A DNA stretch of 64,000 nt from Sorex araneus (GCF_027595985.1 NC_073304.1:47967137-48031136), one strand, 5' to 3'; positions 9,205 through 20,255 are shown, numbered from the stretch's first letter. A program made the numbers and translations. Notes: a model not told the origin generated them from the letters alone.

Positions 9205-11970
9205 CAGTGGTCATGATAATTATTTCTGATTATTATGACCTCAGGACTATCATTTGTTTATCTACCCACCTCTGTACCTACTACAGAGATGTTTAGAATA
9301 AAAAAAAAAATGTGTTGGAATTGGTAAAAGTGTCCTGAATCAGAATGGGTAGGCACTGATCCCTAATCAGCACTTTTCTCACTGGAAGACTTGTTCTGGG
9401 TGCTAGAGGGCTACTTCGCCACCCTCCCCGCCCCCCAGTAGGCTTTGCAGACCCCTGGGCAGGTAAAGCTCAGTTCAGCAAGTCCTAATGACATACTCAA
9501 CTGTCCTGAGAGACAGAGACCCAGTCTGCAGCAGAGAGTTTCTCTGGACACTCATCATTGTTCCTACCTTCCCGAATATCATTGCCTAAAAAGGACTCCT
9601 TTACCCCTTACTTCATCAATGATAATCTTCCGCTTCCTGACGCTTGTCATCTTCTAGTTCATTTGATCTTTAACCTTACAGGCATTTTACCAAACCCTGC
9701 CTGGAAATTTGTCTTCTGTACTTCCTTATAGTCAGACTTTTCCCACTCTGAGAAGATACCTGGAAGTGAGCAGTATTTCAATTAGGATTATGTCATCATT
9801 TGTATGACTTCATTGTGTTCATTTAAAGGACTAGGGATTTTTTTTTTGTACCTGGATTGACATGTGTCTGGTTTGTAGAACTGACTTTTGTCCCTTAGGG
9901 CTGGGAAGAGGAGGTGGATGGGATGCAGGCAGAGGTAGCTTTGTTCTTTTGGATATAAGTATGGTCCCTGGAGCTGAACTTTCATATTTATTTGAATTTG
10001 CTTGGAGGTCCTCCTAAGGCTCCTTTCCTCCTTCTGAAGGGTCCCTCTTCCCAGTTGAGGTGGAAAAATGAGCTATTGGGGTTTTTTTTATTTGTTTTTT
10101 CCCCTCCCCTGCCCCATGGATGGCACCTCCTGGGTCTTCATGCTGGTGCTCCTGATCACAGCTGCTGTGCCCATAATCCTGCTTCTGAACCCTTCCTCTG
10201 GTTCATCTTCAATTACTTCCTAAATGATTCCTTGCAATTTTGTGCGTTAAATAGATCTGTCTGTTATTAGCCCCCAAATGTGCTCATGTCTCGTCTTCTC
10301 CCAGAAACTCTAAGCTTTTAATTCAACTTCCTACATAATATTTCAAATAGGATGTCTGAGAAAATGTTCAATCAAATATATCACTCAATTTAATGGAATT
10401 TTTCCACTTAACTGGTTTCATAAAATCAAACTTGGGTTTTATTTTTCTGCCTGGGTACTTTTTTGCCTTCTTCTCTTTTTCAGTTAGTGGCTTCACTATT
10501 TATGCAGTAGCTTAGGCCAGAATTCTTATTTGTAATTTTTGAATCTTTTTCAATGGTTCCATCTAATTTGATCCGCAAATCCTGTCACTTTTACTTTCAA
10601 GGAACATTGGAAAACCTGCCATCATCACCTGCTTCACTGCCATCAACTTTCCTGGATTCCTGTGATGACCTCTGTACATGGCAGTTGCTTTCATGTCTGC
10701 CCCTTCTCTGGTTTTCGAGATTAATCTCATAAAAATATGAATCATATCCTTCCACTTCTGCTCTTATCTCTAGAACTTCCCCTTTTTATCCCCCAGACAA
10801 AATTCATAGGCCCTGATACAATCTGTTGATCCTGGATAACCCTGTATGATATGTCTCTGGCTGCCACACCTCTTGTCTTCTGATTCTTGGACCCACCGTG
10901 CCCCTATTGGATCATTGCATCATTACTGGGCCATTAGCTGTGCCTTGTACCACACTGTACTCAGCATTCCCACCTCCAAAGGTGAAAACTGCTTTCCTTA
11001 CATCTAGAATACTCTTTCCATAAACTCTGCATGGATCATTTCCCCGATGTATTCAGGACTCTGCTCATATGCTGTCTTCTCCAAGGGAGGGAGGGGTCTT
11101 TACATTTGTAGAAGCTCATCTTCCCACAAGAAAAATACATGACACCATAGGAAACTGCTAACTCTACAGGTAAAAAAAAAAAATGGGAGTCAAATATCAT
11201 CCAGTTTCATTGGTTCAATGTAGACATCTGATACAATGGTACTCACCTGCCATTCTTTATATGTTTATGGGTATTTCTTTATTCATTGGCTCTTTGTCTT
11301 ACACCCGCTGCCTCTGCCACCCCACCAGAGTGTAAGCACCTGAAAAGCTCTCTCTGGACCTGAATTGCCCTCTCTGGACAGTGCCTCAAACAGAGGCACC
11401 TGGAGAATATTATTGTAAGCTTCTTTTGCCTAGCCCGTTAAAGAGGAAATTCATTAACTGAGTCTCATGTTCATGCTGGTATTTGAAGTTGTTATTAAGA
11501 CACACACTCACATCTTATCTAGAAAAAAATCTCTTTTGCTTTTCCCCTTTCTTGGCAAAATAAAATTATCAACAAGACAAGTAAAAAAAATGCTATGCTT
11601 AGAAAGAAATGGAATTTCTACTTGAAACGCAAGAGCTGATGTGTTTTTGCTATTGCTATAACTTCCAAGTGTGAGGATTCTGTGATCTTTTTAGGAATAT
11701 ATTAACTAGAGCTCCATGTTACTTAGCTGAGATTCCTAAATTCACTTACATTATGCCAGGTGTTTTCAAGTCTCTTAATGATGGATAAAGTATTCAATTA
11801 TCAGTGTGTCAATAGTTTCAGACTTTTCCCAAGAGTTGCATCCAAAGATGCAACTTAAGGTCCCAACTACACTTGGTTCAAAGAGTTGTTTGAGTACCGA
11901 GTAGGGGGTGAGGGAGTAGTGGGGGTGGGAATTTAATGACATTTGTCAAAGATGAGAAGGCATCTTGGGG
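9205..11970. other. Long unique stretch without recognised repeats
   Basis: About 2.7 kb with ordinary base composition, almost free of SINEs. No exon with splice signals and recognisable protein was found. Confidence 0.5.
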
Positions 11971-11971
11971 G

Positions 11972-12143
11972 GGCTGGGGGTCAGGGGTTGTGGTGGTTGG
12001 GCCACCCTCAGCGCATTCAGTGGCTATTCCTGGCTTTGTACTCAGGAGTGACCCCTGGTGGTGCTTAGGGGACCATATGTGGTTCTGAGGAGTCGGGGCC
12101 AGTAAAGAAAGCGCCTTAACCCATGTACTATCTCTCCAACCCT
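11972..12143 (-). mobile_element. Shrew SINE, short form
   Basis: Plus strand GGCTTTGTACTCAGGAGTGA, GGGGACCATATGTGGTTCTG, CATGTACTATCTCTCCAACC. Confidence 0.82.
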
Positions 12144-12144
12144 G

Positions 12145-13130
12145 GAAGGTTTTCTTTCTCACAACTGTCATATAAAATGACTGTTGCAGTGGGATTTACA
12201 GTGGGGCAAAAAATAATGGGCTTGACTCTGAATGCGACATGGCTGCAGGAGGGAATCCAGGAGTAGAAAGAATCTGGGAAGGCGACAAGGGGGTACCAGT
12301 AGAGAGATACTTTAGGGCTTGGCAGCTACTTGCCTCAGTCCTAGTAGAACCAGGGGAAGAAGAGGTGTCTATGAAAACCCAGAAAACCAGAGAAGGGCCC
12401 TTTATAAATGGGACCCAGGCCTCAAGGAAGTGGGTGCCAGCCAACTGGTGCCCGTTTGTGTTTGAGAAGAGGATTCTGAGGACATGGAAAATGACTGCTG
12501 TTGGAGTGATGCTGACAGCAGGAAGCACATAGGAAGCCAGGCCCTTCTCTCTGCTCCAGCCTTCCAGGCCCCTGGTAGCATAGCAACAGAGCTGAGAGGC
12601 CAGACTCAGCACCTCACAGCAGAGAACAGAGGAGCGGTTTGGAAACAAGGAAATGGCTCCACAGCCGGTAGACTGGCCTTATGCCATACTGACCTTTGCT
12701 CACCCTCCACCTGTTTAATGGGAAACCACCCTCCAAATGAGTGAGGAGTCCAGGAGGTTTGGGAGTTTCAGATTGAATTTGGTTCCTGACCCCCTACTTT
12801 CAGCCACATCCCAGTAGCCAGAGGGAAATAATGGAAGGGAGGGAAGAGGGGAAAAAAAAAGAGAACAGAGAAAAAGGATGAGAAAATGATGAGAGAAGGC
12901 AGGTAAATGAGACAAATATGAGAGCTGTTTTGGCTTTTCCAAAAGGGGGATTCAAACCTACCCGTGACAAAGGCAAAAGCTCTGCAGACCCTCCCAGCTC
13001 TCATTTGGAGTGCATGTCCTGCTTGGGGTATCTTTAAAGAGTCCTGGGGTATATTTTTATTTCTGCAGAATCAATAGCCACTAATAAGAGAAGCTGGAGT
13101 TATGTGATCATTTTCTTAAAAAAAAAAAAA
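12145..13130. other. Unique sequence, purine-rich in part
   Basis: A GGGA/GAAA-rich tract lies at 12,830-12,890. Open frames of up to 150 codons on the minus strand show no recognisable domain and are treated as chance. Confidence 0.4.
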
Positions 13131-13800
13131 ATGAAACTCAGTCGCTTGGCAGAGCCTAACAGCAGGAGGCCCTAACGAGTTCCACCACAAATTAATCGTG
13201 CCTCGTTTCCCCTTTAAACATGGTTTTGTTTTGTTTTTTTCTCTCTCCCTGTGCTCCAGCAGCCTGGCTCCAGCAGCTGTGCTGACTGTGTAATTGAGTC
13301 ATTTCTAAAGAGCTGAGCCGCAGGGTCAGTACTGTATGTTCCGGCGATCCCTGACTGTCAGGTGGAGGATTAAATTAATATTCTGAGCAGTTATCGATCA
13401 TGTGCAGCTCAGCGCAAGGACGCCAGCGAGGGCCGATGGTACCGGTTTTCAGGCTCCTACTTCCATCAACAAACTAAAGGGGATAAAATCCAGAGGCCGT
13501 CTGATCCCCTCCAACAAAATCTCTTAGACTTGCTGTCAAAGGGAAGACTAGATAAAACGAATTGAAGTCACAGAATCCAGAATGTTGCTGTGTGCTGTAT
13601 CTGCCCGAGCTGATGGCTCTGCCTTTTGACTCCTTTCCTTTCTGCTGAATAAATGTTCTATATGCAAGATGGTCCTTTCTGGAAGCGCGAAGTGAAATAA
13701 ACCTATAAAAACTCATTTTGCTGGAGGGAGAAATCTTAATTAAAGGGCTGCTTTTTTTTAAAGAGAGGCATTTGTAATAAAGCATTTTTCATTATGTTTG
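13130..13800. promoter_or_regulatory. Candidate conserved non-coding element (enhancer-like)
   Basis: Repeat-free, with several CpGs kept in an A/T-rich setting and a dense group of developmental-type motifs: CAGCTG (13,274-13,279), TAATTGAGTC (13,291-13,300), CAGGTG (13,359-13,364), TTAAATTAATATT (13,370-13,382) and TTATCGATCA (13,391-13,400). It looks like known vertebrate conserved enhancers in composition, but I cannot align it. It lies about 15 kb downstream of FRMD6. Confidence 0.4.
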
Positions 13801-14340
13801 GCTTGGCCCCTGTCACCTTCCCTTCCATGATCTAATTTCTACTTCTCTTATTTAATGGACAACCTGAGATTGGTTTTTGCAACAGGTTCATTTCCAAAAA
13901 GTTAATGAAGTCAAACTAAATATAGACGGTTGTTCAAAAGGATTTCTGCTGAATACCGAGAACTTATAGTCTTGGATTCCACTTTCTGTGGGGAGATGAG
14001 ATGAGATTTGTCAGAAAACAAAGTCTTTTTCATATGTTGTATTAGGAAGCCATTTAACTGTTAAGCTTACAGAAAGAGCAGCATCTTATCCACTGCCAAT
14101 TAAACATACCATGCGATCATTTTTTGAATTTCCATAACAAAAAATTGAACAGAAATCATAGATTTACTCTATAGGATTCAACGTGGGGAACTTTGAATAC
14201 ATATGTAGCAACAGTCTTATCAAGGAATAAAGGTAAGAATTTGAGTAATTATGGAAAGAAATAATAGGCATAACATTATATAACATTGTTTGCTCTGCCA
14301 AGAATCAAATCCAGGGTTTCACACATACAAAGAATGTATT
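13800..14340. other. Unique sequence
   Basis: Continuation of the repeat-poor stretch; nothing recognised. Confidence 0.4.
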
Positions 14341-14344
14341 CTAC

Positions 14345-14430
14345 CACCATATGGGAGGCCAAGGATCAAACCTGGGTCAGCTGCATGCAAGGCAAACGCC
14401 CTATCCAGTGTACTATCACTCCGACCCCCT
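14345..14430 (-). mobile_element. Shrew SINE, head half
   Basis: Plus strand CCATATGGGAGGCCAAGGAT, CAAACCTGGGTCAGCTGCAT, GTACTATCACTCCGACCCC. Confidence 0.85.
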
Positions 14431-14521
14431 AAATATATTTTTAATAGTCATGCCATAATATTGGTCTTCTTATGGAAGGAGCATGGGTTTGGGAGCCAAA
14501 GGTCTTGACTTATTATTCTGC

Positions 14522-14690
14522 CATTTTATTTTATTTTTTAATTAAATCACCATGTGGAAAGTTGAAAAGCTTTCAGGCTTAAGTCTCAGTTATACAAAGC
14601 TCGAACACCCATCCCTTCACCAGTGCACATATTTTACCACCAAGAATCACAGTATACCTCCCCCCACCCCCCCACCCTGCCTGTGTATTT
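14522..14690 (-). mobile_element. Shrew-lineage L1 3'-UTR-like fragment
   Basis: Plus strand starts as the complement of an A/T tail (TTTTATTTTTTAATTAAATC), then CACCCATCCCTTCACCAGTG and a CCCCCCACCCC run. On the minus strand it ends in TAATTAAAAAATAAAATAA, as expected for an L1 3' end. Confidence 0.6.
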
Positions 14691-14809
14691 TAAATCAAGA
14701 TGGAATAATAAAGAACTAGATTTCTAATTCCTGCCTGAAACAACTTTAAAAACTAAGGGGGGAAATGAAACAATTGTTTTCCAAATGTGGACATTAAGAA
14801 ACAACAGCC

Positions 14810-15002
14810 TGAACAGAGGAGATAGCCTGGATGACTCCAAGGGCTAAGGTTCACACCTGGCATGCAGGAGGCTTTGGGCTCCATTCCCTCCTGGGCCCAG
14901 GTAGGCCCCTGAGCACCTCCTGGTATAGTCATGATGGTCCCAAGTATCATGCACTGTGGCCATGGAGAGACCCAATACCACATCAAGGGCCTCAAAACTG
15001 AG
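14810..15002 (+). repeat. SINE-like sequence, diverged
   Basis: AGAGGAGATAGCCTGGATGA, GGGCTCCATTCCCTCCTGGG, GGCCCCTGAGCACCTCCTGG. Confidence 0.45.
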
Positions 15003-15323
15003 ACCTTCAAACCTGTACTGTAGGAATTATAGGAAAAAACATGTATTTGACCAAGTGATATCCAAAAAAGGTATGAAAAAAACTTGAGCAAAGATGAAAT
15101 ATTAACAAGTAACCTTGGAATAATTGGTTATCCATTTGTATGTGTGGGGGGTAGGGAGAGGCAAATAGGTTGAAAAAAAACTTCAATAAATATCTCACAT
15201 CAGGGAAAATGAACAAACATCACTTATAGACCTGTACAGAGCCCAGAATTACAAATCCTCTAGAAGGAAATCTTTGTGGCCACTGATTAAACAAGACCTC
15301 TCTGATGTGTGCTTTCTCCTCAA

Positions 15324-15351
15324 GATATATGTTTTCCCTTAAACATATATC
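15324..15351. repeat. Perfect 11-bp inverted repeat
   Basis: GATATATGTTT (15,324-15,334) and AAACATATATC (15,341-15,351) with a 6-base loop. Confidence 0.9.
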
Positions 15352-15751
15352 TCCCTTTCTTGTCTCCATGTTTCTTTGCTTTTTGCCTTTCTGGAGAAAC
15401 CAGTGTTGTCTGTCAAACATACTTTTCTCTTTCTCTCCCTCACACCTTTCTAAATAGTTTTCAATAGAAATGTTCTTGCTTCACCAAAAAAAAAAAAAAA
15501 AACATTAAAAAAAAAGACTTTTCTGATGTGACCTCCCAAAAGATAACCAGGGGAATGAAGCTTTGACAAATTGAACTTTCTCAAAATTTAAAACTCTCAC
15601 TTTTCATATGACCATGAAAAGACAATCTATGGAATTAAAAAAACTTAAGTCTCACATATCTGAAAAAAGCATTTGTAAATAAATCCAAAATAAAGAGCTC
15701 ATAAAGTTAGTAATAAGTAGACCAAACAATGTTTTAAATGGCCAAAAGATT

Positions 15752-15926
15752 TGGGGGGCTGGACAGATAGCCCCAAACTAAGGTTCTAGCCTTACCTGAA
15801 GTCGACCTCTGTTTTGATCTCTGGCACTGCATATGGTCCCCTGAGTACTTCCAGATTACACCCCCACCACACTGCACTTAACTGTCCATTACAAGGACAA
15901 GCACAGCTAGACTGGCCACAGCCCAC
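15752..15926 (+). mobile_element. Shrew SINE, diverged
   Basis: GGGGGGCTGGACAGATAGCC, TTTGATCTCTGGCACTGCAT, ATGGTCCCCTGAGTACTTCC. Confidence 0.65.
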
Positions 15927-15988
15927 CAACAGAAATAATCCAAATTACTATCAAAAACTTGATCAACAGAAATAATCCAAATTACTAT
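15927..15988 (+). repeat. Tandem duplication with 37-bp period
   Basis: The 25-bp word beginning CAACAGAAATAATCC and ending AATTACTAT occurs exactly at 15,927-15,951 and again at 15,964-15,988. Confidence 0.95.
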
Positions 15989-16158
15989 GAAAGGCATGAT
16001 CTCTCCATATAAACATATATTTCATATGTATTCACATATTTTATTGCTTAACCTCAATAATAAAAAGGACAAAACTACTGATACATACCACAACAGGAAT
16101 AATTCTCAAATTGAATATGCTGAGTGCACAAACCAAATAAAAAAAACAGTGGCACTTA

Positions 16159-16320
16159 GAGGCCAGGAGATGACTCAGTGCCTGCCTTGTCAGCATGAAG
16201 CTGAGAGTTTGATCCCCGGTTCTACCACATACATAGTCCTGGTGGCTCTTCATGTGTGCGGGGAAACTCTGCTCTCTGAGATTCTCACCACTGCAAGAGA
16301 TTTTTGGCCACAATGAAGCA
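16159..16320 (+). repeat. SINE-like sequence, diverged
   Basis: AGGCCAGGAGATGACTCAGT, GAGAGTTTGATCCCCGGTTC occupy head and B-box positions; the remainder is unclear. Confidence 0.45.
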
Positions 16321-16506
16321 ATTCCGGGTGTCAGTGCAGTATCAAAAAAAGTGTGTGAGTACTGTGGCAATGGGTGCAAGCATGCATGCAGGCACCAAAA
16401 CTAAAGGAAAGTGAGTACTGCAGCCACTATGTGAGCACCACAACCTGATGTGCACTCCTAGGGAACACCACAACCAAATGAGCAACCACCACAGCCGTGT
16501 GTATGT

Positions 16507-16511
<5 letters not shown>

Positions 16512-16586
<75 letters not shown>
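16512..16586 (+). repeat. Compound (GT)n(GA)n microsatellite
   Basis: About 26 bp of GT followed by about 50 bp of GA. Confidence 0.97.
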
Positions 16587-16589
<3 letters not shown>

Positions 16590-16609
16590 CAGTACAGCAA
16601 CATCAACAG

Positions 16610-16883
16610 AGGGGAGGGATGGAGGGAATCACAGAGCATGCAGCATATTTCCCTCATAGAGTATCCCACTGTCATGGAAGAGCCTGGCAAGCTCCCCGTG
16701 GCGTATTTGATATGCCAAATACAGTAACAATAACAGGTCTCATTCCCCTGACCCTGAAAGAGCCTCCAATCCTTGGGAAAGACGAGTAACATCTCAGGGC
16801 CGGGACAAATGGAGACGTTACTGGTGCCTGCTCAAGCAAATTGATGAATAACGGGATAACAGTGAACAGTGATACAGTGATAA
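16610..16883 (+). mobile_element. Shrew SINE, long (type C) body
   Basis: GAGCCTGGCAAGCTCCCCGT, GCCAAATACAGTAACAATAA, TGACCCTGAAAGAGCCTCCA, ATGGAGACGTTACTGGTGCC, CAGTGAACAGTGATACAGTG. No tRNA-like head; the start beside the (GA)n tract is unclear. Confidence 0.85.
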
Positions 16884-16904
16884 AATTCTATCAGTGGAAC
16901 GAAA

Positions 16905-17140
16905 AACCAGAAGTCAGAGCAATGGTTGCTTGGGGGTATTGGAGGGGAACCAGAATGATGAGGGAGACAGAATTAGAGCTGACAGAGGAAGTGGGGTGGG
17001 AAGGAGGGGGAATATAGTCTTAAGGAATCTGGGGAAATCTGTGAGGATAATGAGGTGTTTGTTGGTTGTTTCACCATTTTATATACATTGAAATGGATCA
17101 AATCCTACTTTAAATATTTAAATCTTATTGATTTCAGCAA
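16905..17140 (+). repeat. Possible L1 3'-UTR remnant
   Basis: CAGAGCAATGGTTGCTTGGG followed by G-rich DNA, then TATACATTGAAATGG suggests an old L1 3' end; identity is too low to be sure. Confidence 0.3.
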
Positions 17141-17159
17141 AAATCCCTTGGGACCCTGC

Positions 17160-18420
17160 TCTAGAAAAGTTCTGACATTTCTGCCCCCAGTCTCTCCCCT
17201 GTTGTCCTCTCTGACTGTTCTTTTCTCCACGACGACGACGTAGGCCCAGAATCTTGCACCCTGCTATTCCGGAGCAGGACCTGGCAGGAGTTGCTGAGGG
17301 TGGAATTGTTGCTATGACAGATTTCGACCACGAGATGGCGCACGACTCTCTTCTTCCAGAAGAGTAGCTGGAGCAAGCGGAAGTTTGAAACCTTGAGAGT
17401 GTTTCGAATGAATGAAAATGCATTTGCTTTCACAATGGATCTTCTTCATTCTTAAAATCATAAGGACGAATCTAAGAGCATAAACACCTTCTTCGAAGGC
17501 AGGATGACAGATGTACTGCAGGAACACTGCACTGGGGAAAGCTGGAGGGTTAGCTAAGCGTTTGCAGCAGATTTGCTTTGTCCCTCTTTGTTCACATTCT
17601 TGTTATAGCTCCTGACTCCAAAGCAGTTGGGACAAAGGGCAGAGGGAAGGTGCTGGAGCACTGTGATGCCTGAAGCACTACTATGAATAGCACTGTAATT
17701 TTTGGTGCTGACATGAAAATAAAGAGAAGGAGGGGAAAAGGAGTTGGATGAGAAATGAATAATTTCATAGACTTTCTCAAGTCACAACTGGTAAAGCCGA
17801 TTTACCACCAAAAAAAAAAAAAGCTAATCCTAATCCCTATGTAAATATTCATAGGAACGTTCAATGCTTCAATGCTTTTATTTTTTACCTTGCAGACCAA
17901 GTTATTTCCTATAACAATTGTATGTTTTTTTCTAGAAAAAGGATAAACTATGTGCTTGTAACAGGTATAAATAAGAAAATTAACTGGGGGCGGGGGGCCG
18001 TGGGGGTGGAGTGGCTGAATAGTGCAGTGAAAAAGAAACGCAATGAGGATTTTCAAGAATTCTCCTCCACACCATTTAAGGGAGAAGTAGGAAGAAAAGG
18101 TGCTGGGACCACCACTGGCCTCTCGGGTGCAGTCAATGTGTGTAGAAACATCCCCAGAAATGGGGAGATCTGCGGCTCTGCCTTGTGTGGTAGTCATGAG
18201 AATTAACTGGACATCCACGTTCTCTATGGATGAGCGGCCACGATGATGGTCACACGGCCAATCAAACAGCCAAAAGTGCCATGTTGGAGAGCCTGGTCTT
18301 GTTCAGTTCCCATGTCTTCCTGCTGCCTTTCCGAGGCTGGAGGAACCAGAGCTAAGTGGCCTCCGTCGTCCCTTAATGGGCTTCCCGAGTCTGTCTGGGC
18401 CTGCTCTGCTCTCAGACTGC
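17160..18420. other. Unique, CpG-containing sequence
   Basis: Repeat-poor. 17,225-17,420 keeps several CpGs, including CACGACGACGACGTAGG, and holds the CTCF-like site. No exon with a recognisable product. Confidence 0.4.
17328..17341 (+). promoter_or_regulatory. Candidate CTCF-binding motif
   Basis: CCACGAGATGGCGC fits the CTCF core CCACNAGRTGGCGC-type. It lies in unique DNA, not in a SINE. Occupancy is not known. Confidence 0.4.
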
Positions 18421-18427
18421 AATGGCC

Positions 18428-18436
18428 GTCCACCTT

Positions 18437-18470
<34 letters not shown>

Positions 18471-18600
18471 CCTCCTTCTCCCTCTCTCTCCCTCTCTCCC
18501 TCTCTCTTTCTCCCCTCTCTTCCTTTCTCTGTCTCTGTCCTCCTGCTCACTCTCCTCTTTCTCCTTCTCTCTCTCTTTCTCTCTCTCTCATTCTCCCCTC
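18428..18600 (+). repeat. (CT)n low-complexity pyrimidine tract
   Basis: About 170 bp of C and T with long CTCTCT stretches; open frames through it are artefacts. Confidence 0.95.
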
Positions 18601-18914
18601 TCCCTGATGGACTGAAGATGGGGTGGTTGCCCACTCCTCATAGACCAGACAATTGTGGGCTCAGGCCCAGGCCTCTGTGCAGAGTCTCCTGCACTCTGTT
18701 CAGTTTGAACACCTCTGCTCCAAGACTCAGTCTCATCTTCGTTATCACCAGACAGAAGAGCAACACCACCCTGAATTCAAGTCTCTATTTTCAGTTCTGC
18801 AAAGGCAAAGGTACTGGATGCTACCTTCATCATTAACGTCAGGTCATCAAAGAGACTCACAAAAGAAAAAAGGAGAGGCAAGAGATTGTTGATCTGGCTG
18901 ACAACAGTTTCATC

Positions 18915-19045
18915 ACTGGCATCGCATACGGTCCCTGAGCCCCGCCAAGAGGGACCCCTGAGCAAAGAGCCAGGAGTAAGCCCTGAGCACCTCCAGGTGC
19001 GGCCCAAAGCTCCCAATTTTCATGCCCCCCCCAAAAAAAAAAGAG
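18915..19045 (+). mobile_element. Shrew SINE, 5'-truncated
   Basis: CACTGGCATCGCATACGGTC, GACCCCTGAGCAAAGAGCCA, GTAAGCCCTGAGCACCTCCA, ending CCCCCCCCAAAAAAAAAAG. Confidence 0.85.
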
Positions 19046-19409
19046 AGAAAAAGGAGAAGCAATATATGGCTGGGGAAACTTATTCAAATTACCTGCTTGT
19101 TTGGTCACTTGTATCCTGGAAGAAACTGAACTTTAGCAAGTTGAACGGCTCGGAGCTGCACATCTGGACACGCAGGTGAGGGAGCTGGCAGCTGCGGGGC
19201 CTCTGTCGGGGTGCGAGCAGGCACCGGCCATCAGCAGGTAGAGTCATCCAGACTGGAATAAAAGCAGGACTCTTAGTAGAGATACCTGTCAGCTACTCAC
19301 TGTAGCCTACGCATAGAAGGGGGGTGGTAGGAAGCCTTCAAGCTGTGCTCAGGGCCACCAGGGCTGCTTTCGGTCATACTCAGTCCTCAGTCTCTAGTGC
19401 TTTCTCTAG

Positions 19410-19598
19410 ATTTGTTTGTTTGTTTGTTTGTTTGTTGCTTTTTAGGTCACACCCGGCGATGCACAGGGGTTACTCCTGGCTGTACACTCAGGAATTACTC
19501 CTAGCAGTACTCAGGGGACCATATGGGATGCTGAAAATCAAACCCGGGTTAGCTGCGTGCAAGGCAATTTCCTACCCACTGTGCTATTACTCCAGCCC
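19410..19598 (-). mobile_element. Shrew SINE, short form, full length
   Basis: (GTTT)n, then TAGGTCACACCCGGCGATGC, GGGGACCATATGGGATGCTG, AATCAAACCCGGGTTAGCTG, GCTATTACTCCAGCCC. Confidence 0.92.
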
Positions 19599-19639
19599 TG
19601 GTGCTCTCCCTAGTAATGCTGCACCGCTGAGACCCAGCA

Positions 19640-19748
19640 GTGCTGGAGTAGGGACGAGTCACGCGGGGTGCCAAGAGCCGGGGCCTTGTGCGTGCATGCG
19701 TGCATGCATGCCAGGCCTGCACCCTAACCCCTAGGCTTTCTCTCCAGT
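19640..19748 (-). repeat. SINE-like head fragment
   Basis: GGGGTGCCAAGAGCCGGGGC then CTAGGCTTTCTCTCCAGTTC, with a GTGCGTGCATGC run between; diverged. Confidence 0.4.
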
Positions 19749-19849
19749 TCGCAAACCTTTAAAACAAAGTGAACATGTTACTACAAGAGCCCATTTCTTG
19801 TCTGCTTTTCCCCTTGGATGTGGTGCAGTTAAAGTTGGCAACTGCAGAC

Positions 19850-20120
19850 ACCGAGTTGGGTTGGGGTGAATCCACCAGATGCGTTAGGCATGGCACCAGA
19901 ACGAGGGATCTGTGGCAAATCTGGCCCCGCACACGGCCGGCTCCGCAGACCACGGTGCCTCTGCGGGCGCTGGTGGAGTCACAGGCTGCCATTCCAGACC
20001 CGACCACCAGAGGTCAGGCTGCGGCTAGAAACAGGCACCTCAAAGCACTACCCTGCTCCCGCGCCAGGCCACACCTGAGTCCAGACACCCAAACTCACGC
20101 GTCCAGCATGGTCTGGCGCA
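19850..20120. other. G/C-rich unique stretch with a weak CTCF-like site
   Basis: Rich in CpG compared with its surroundings. CCACCAGAGGTCAG at 20,004-20,017 differs at one core position from the CTCF consensus. No coding exon recognised. Confidence 0.3.
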
Positions 20121-20211
20121 GTTGGAATCTTTTTTTCGGTTTGCAAGCGCAGACGCTGCTGTAGGGGAGGTCCCCACAGGAATCGGGTCGTTCATTTCCA
20201 GTGTGTGTATT

Positions 20212-20212
20212 T

Positions 20213-20252
<40 letters not shown>

Positions 20253-20255
20253 TGG

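Larger units (their letters stand above)
8560..9205 (+). mobile_element. Composite interspersed element: TATA-containing 5' module joined to long SINE body (copy 1)
   Basis: 8,645-8,905 is a non-tRNA module with CTATAAAA at 8,868-8,875 and the words CATGAAGGAACCGGCAGAGG and CATTTTCCAGTAGCTAGG shared with the minus-strand copy at 47,518-48,110. From about 8,915 the long SINE body follows: GGGAGAGCCTGACAAGCTAC, GCCAAAACCAGTAACAATGA, TGACCATGAAAGAGCCTCCA, GACGAATGGAGACATTACTG. It ends in a (GAT)n run. The start is uncertain; a GATTGGCT (CCAAT complement) at 8,625-8,632 and a 12-bp perfect inverted repeat lie just upstream. No long ORF. Confidence 0.8.

Noticed and set aside
12196..12648. 150-codon minus-strand open frame
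   Set aside because: No recognisable domain, no splice or promoter context, and no codon pattern that sets it apart; treated as chance.
13474..13785. 103-codon minus-strand open frame inside the candidate conserved element
   Set aside because: The product has no recognised family and the sequence looks regulatory, not coding.
16448..16789. 113-codon plus-strand open frame
   Set aside because: It reads through the (GT)n(GA)n tract and SINE body.
18243..18836. Open frames of up to 197 codons, both strands
   Set aside because: They exist because the (CT)n tract has no stop codons in some frames; the product is Ser/Leu or Arg/Glu low complexity.
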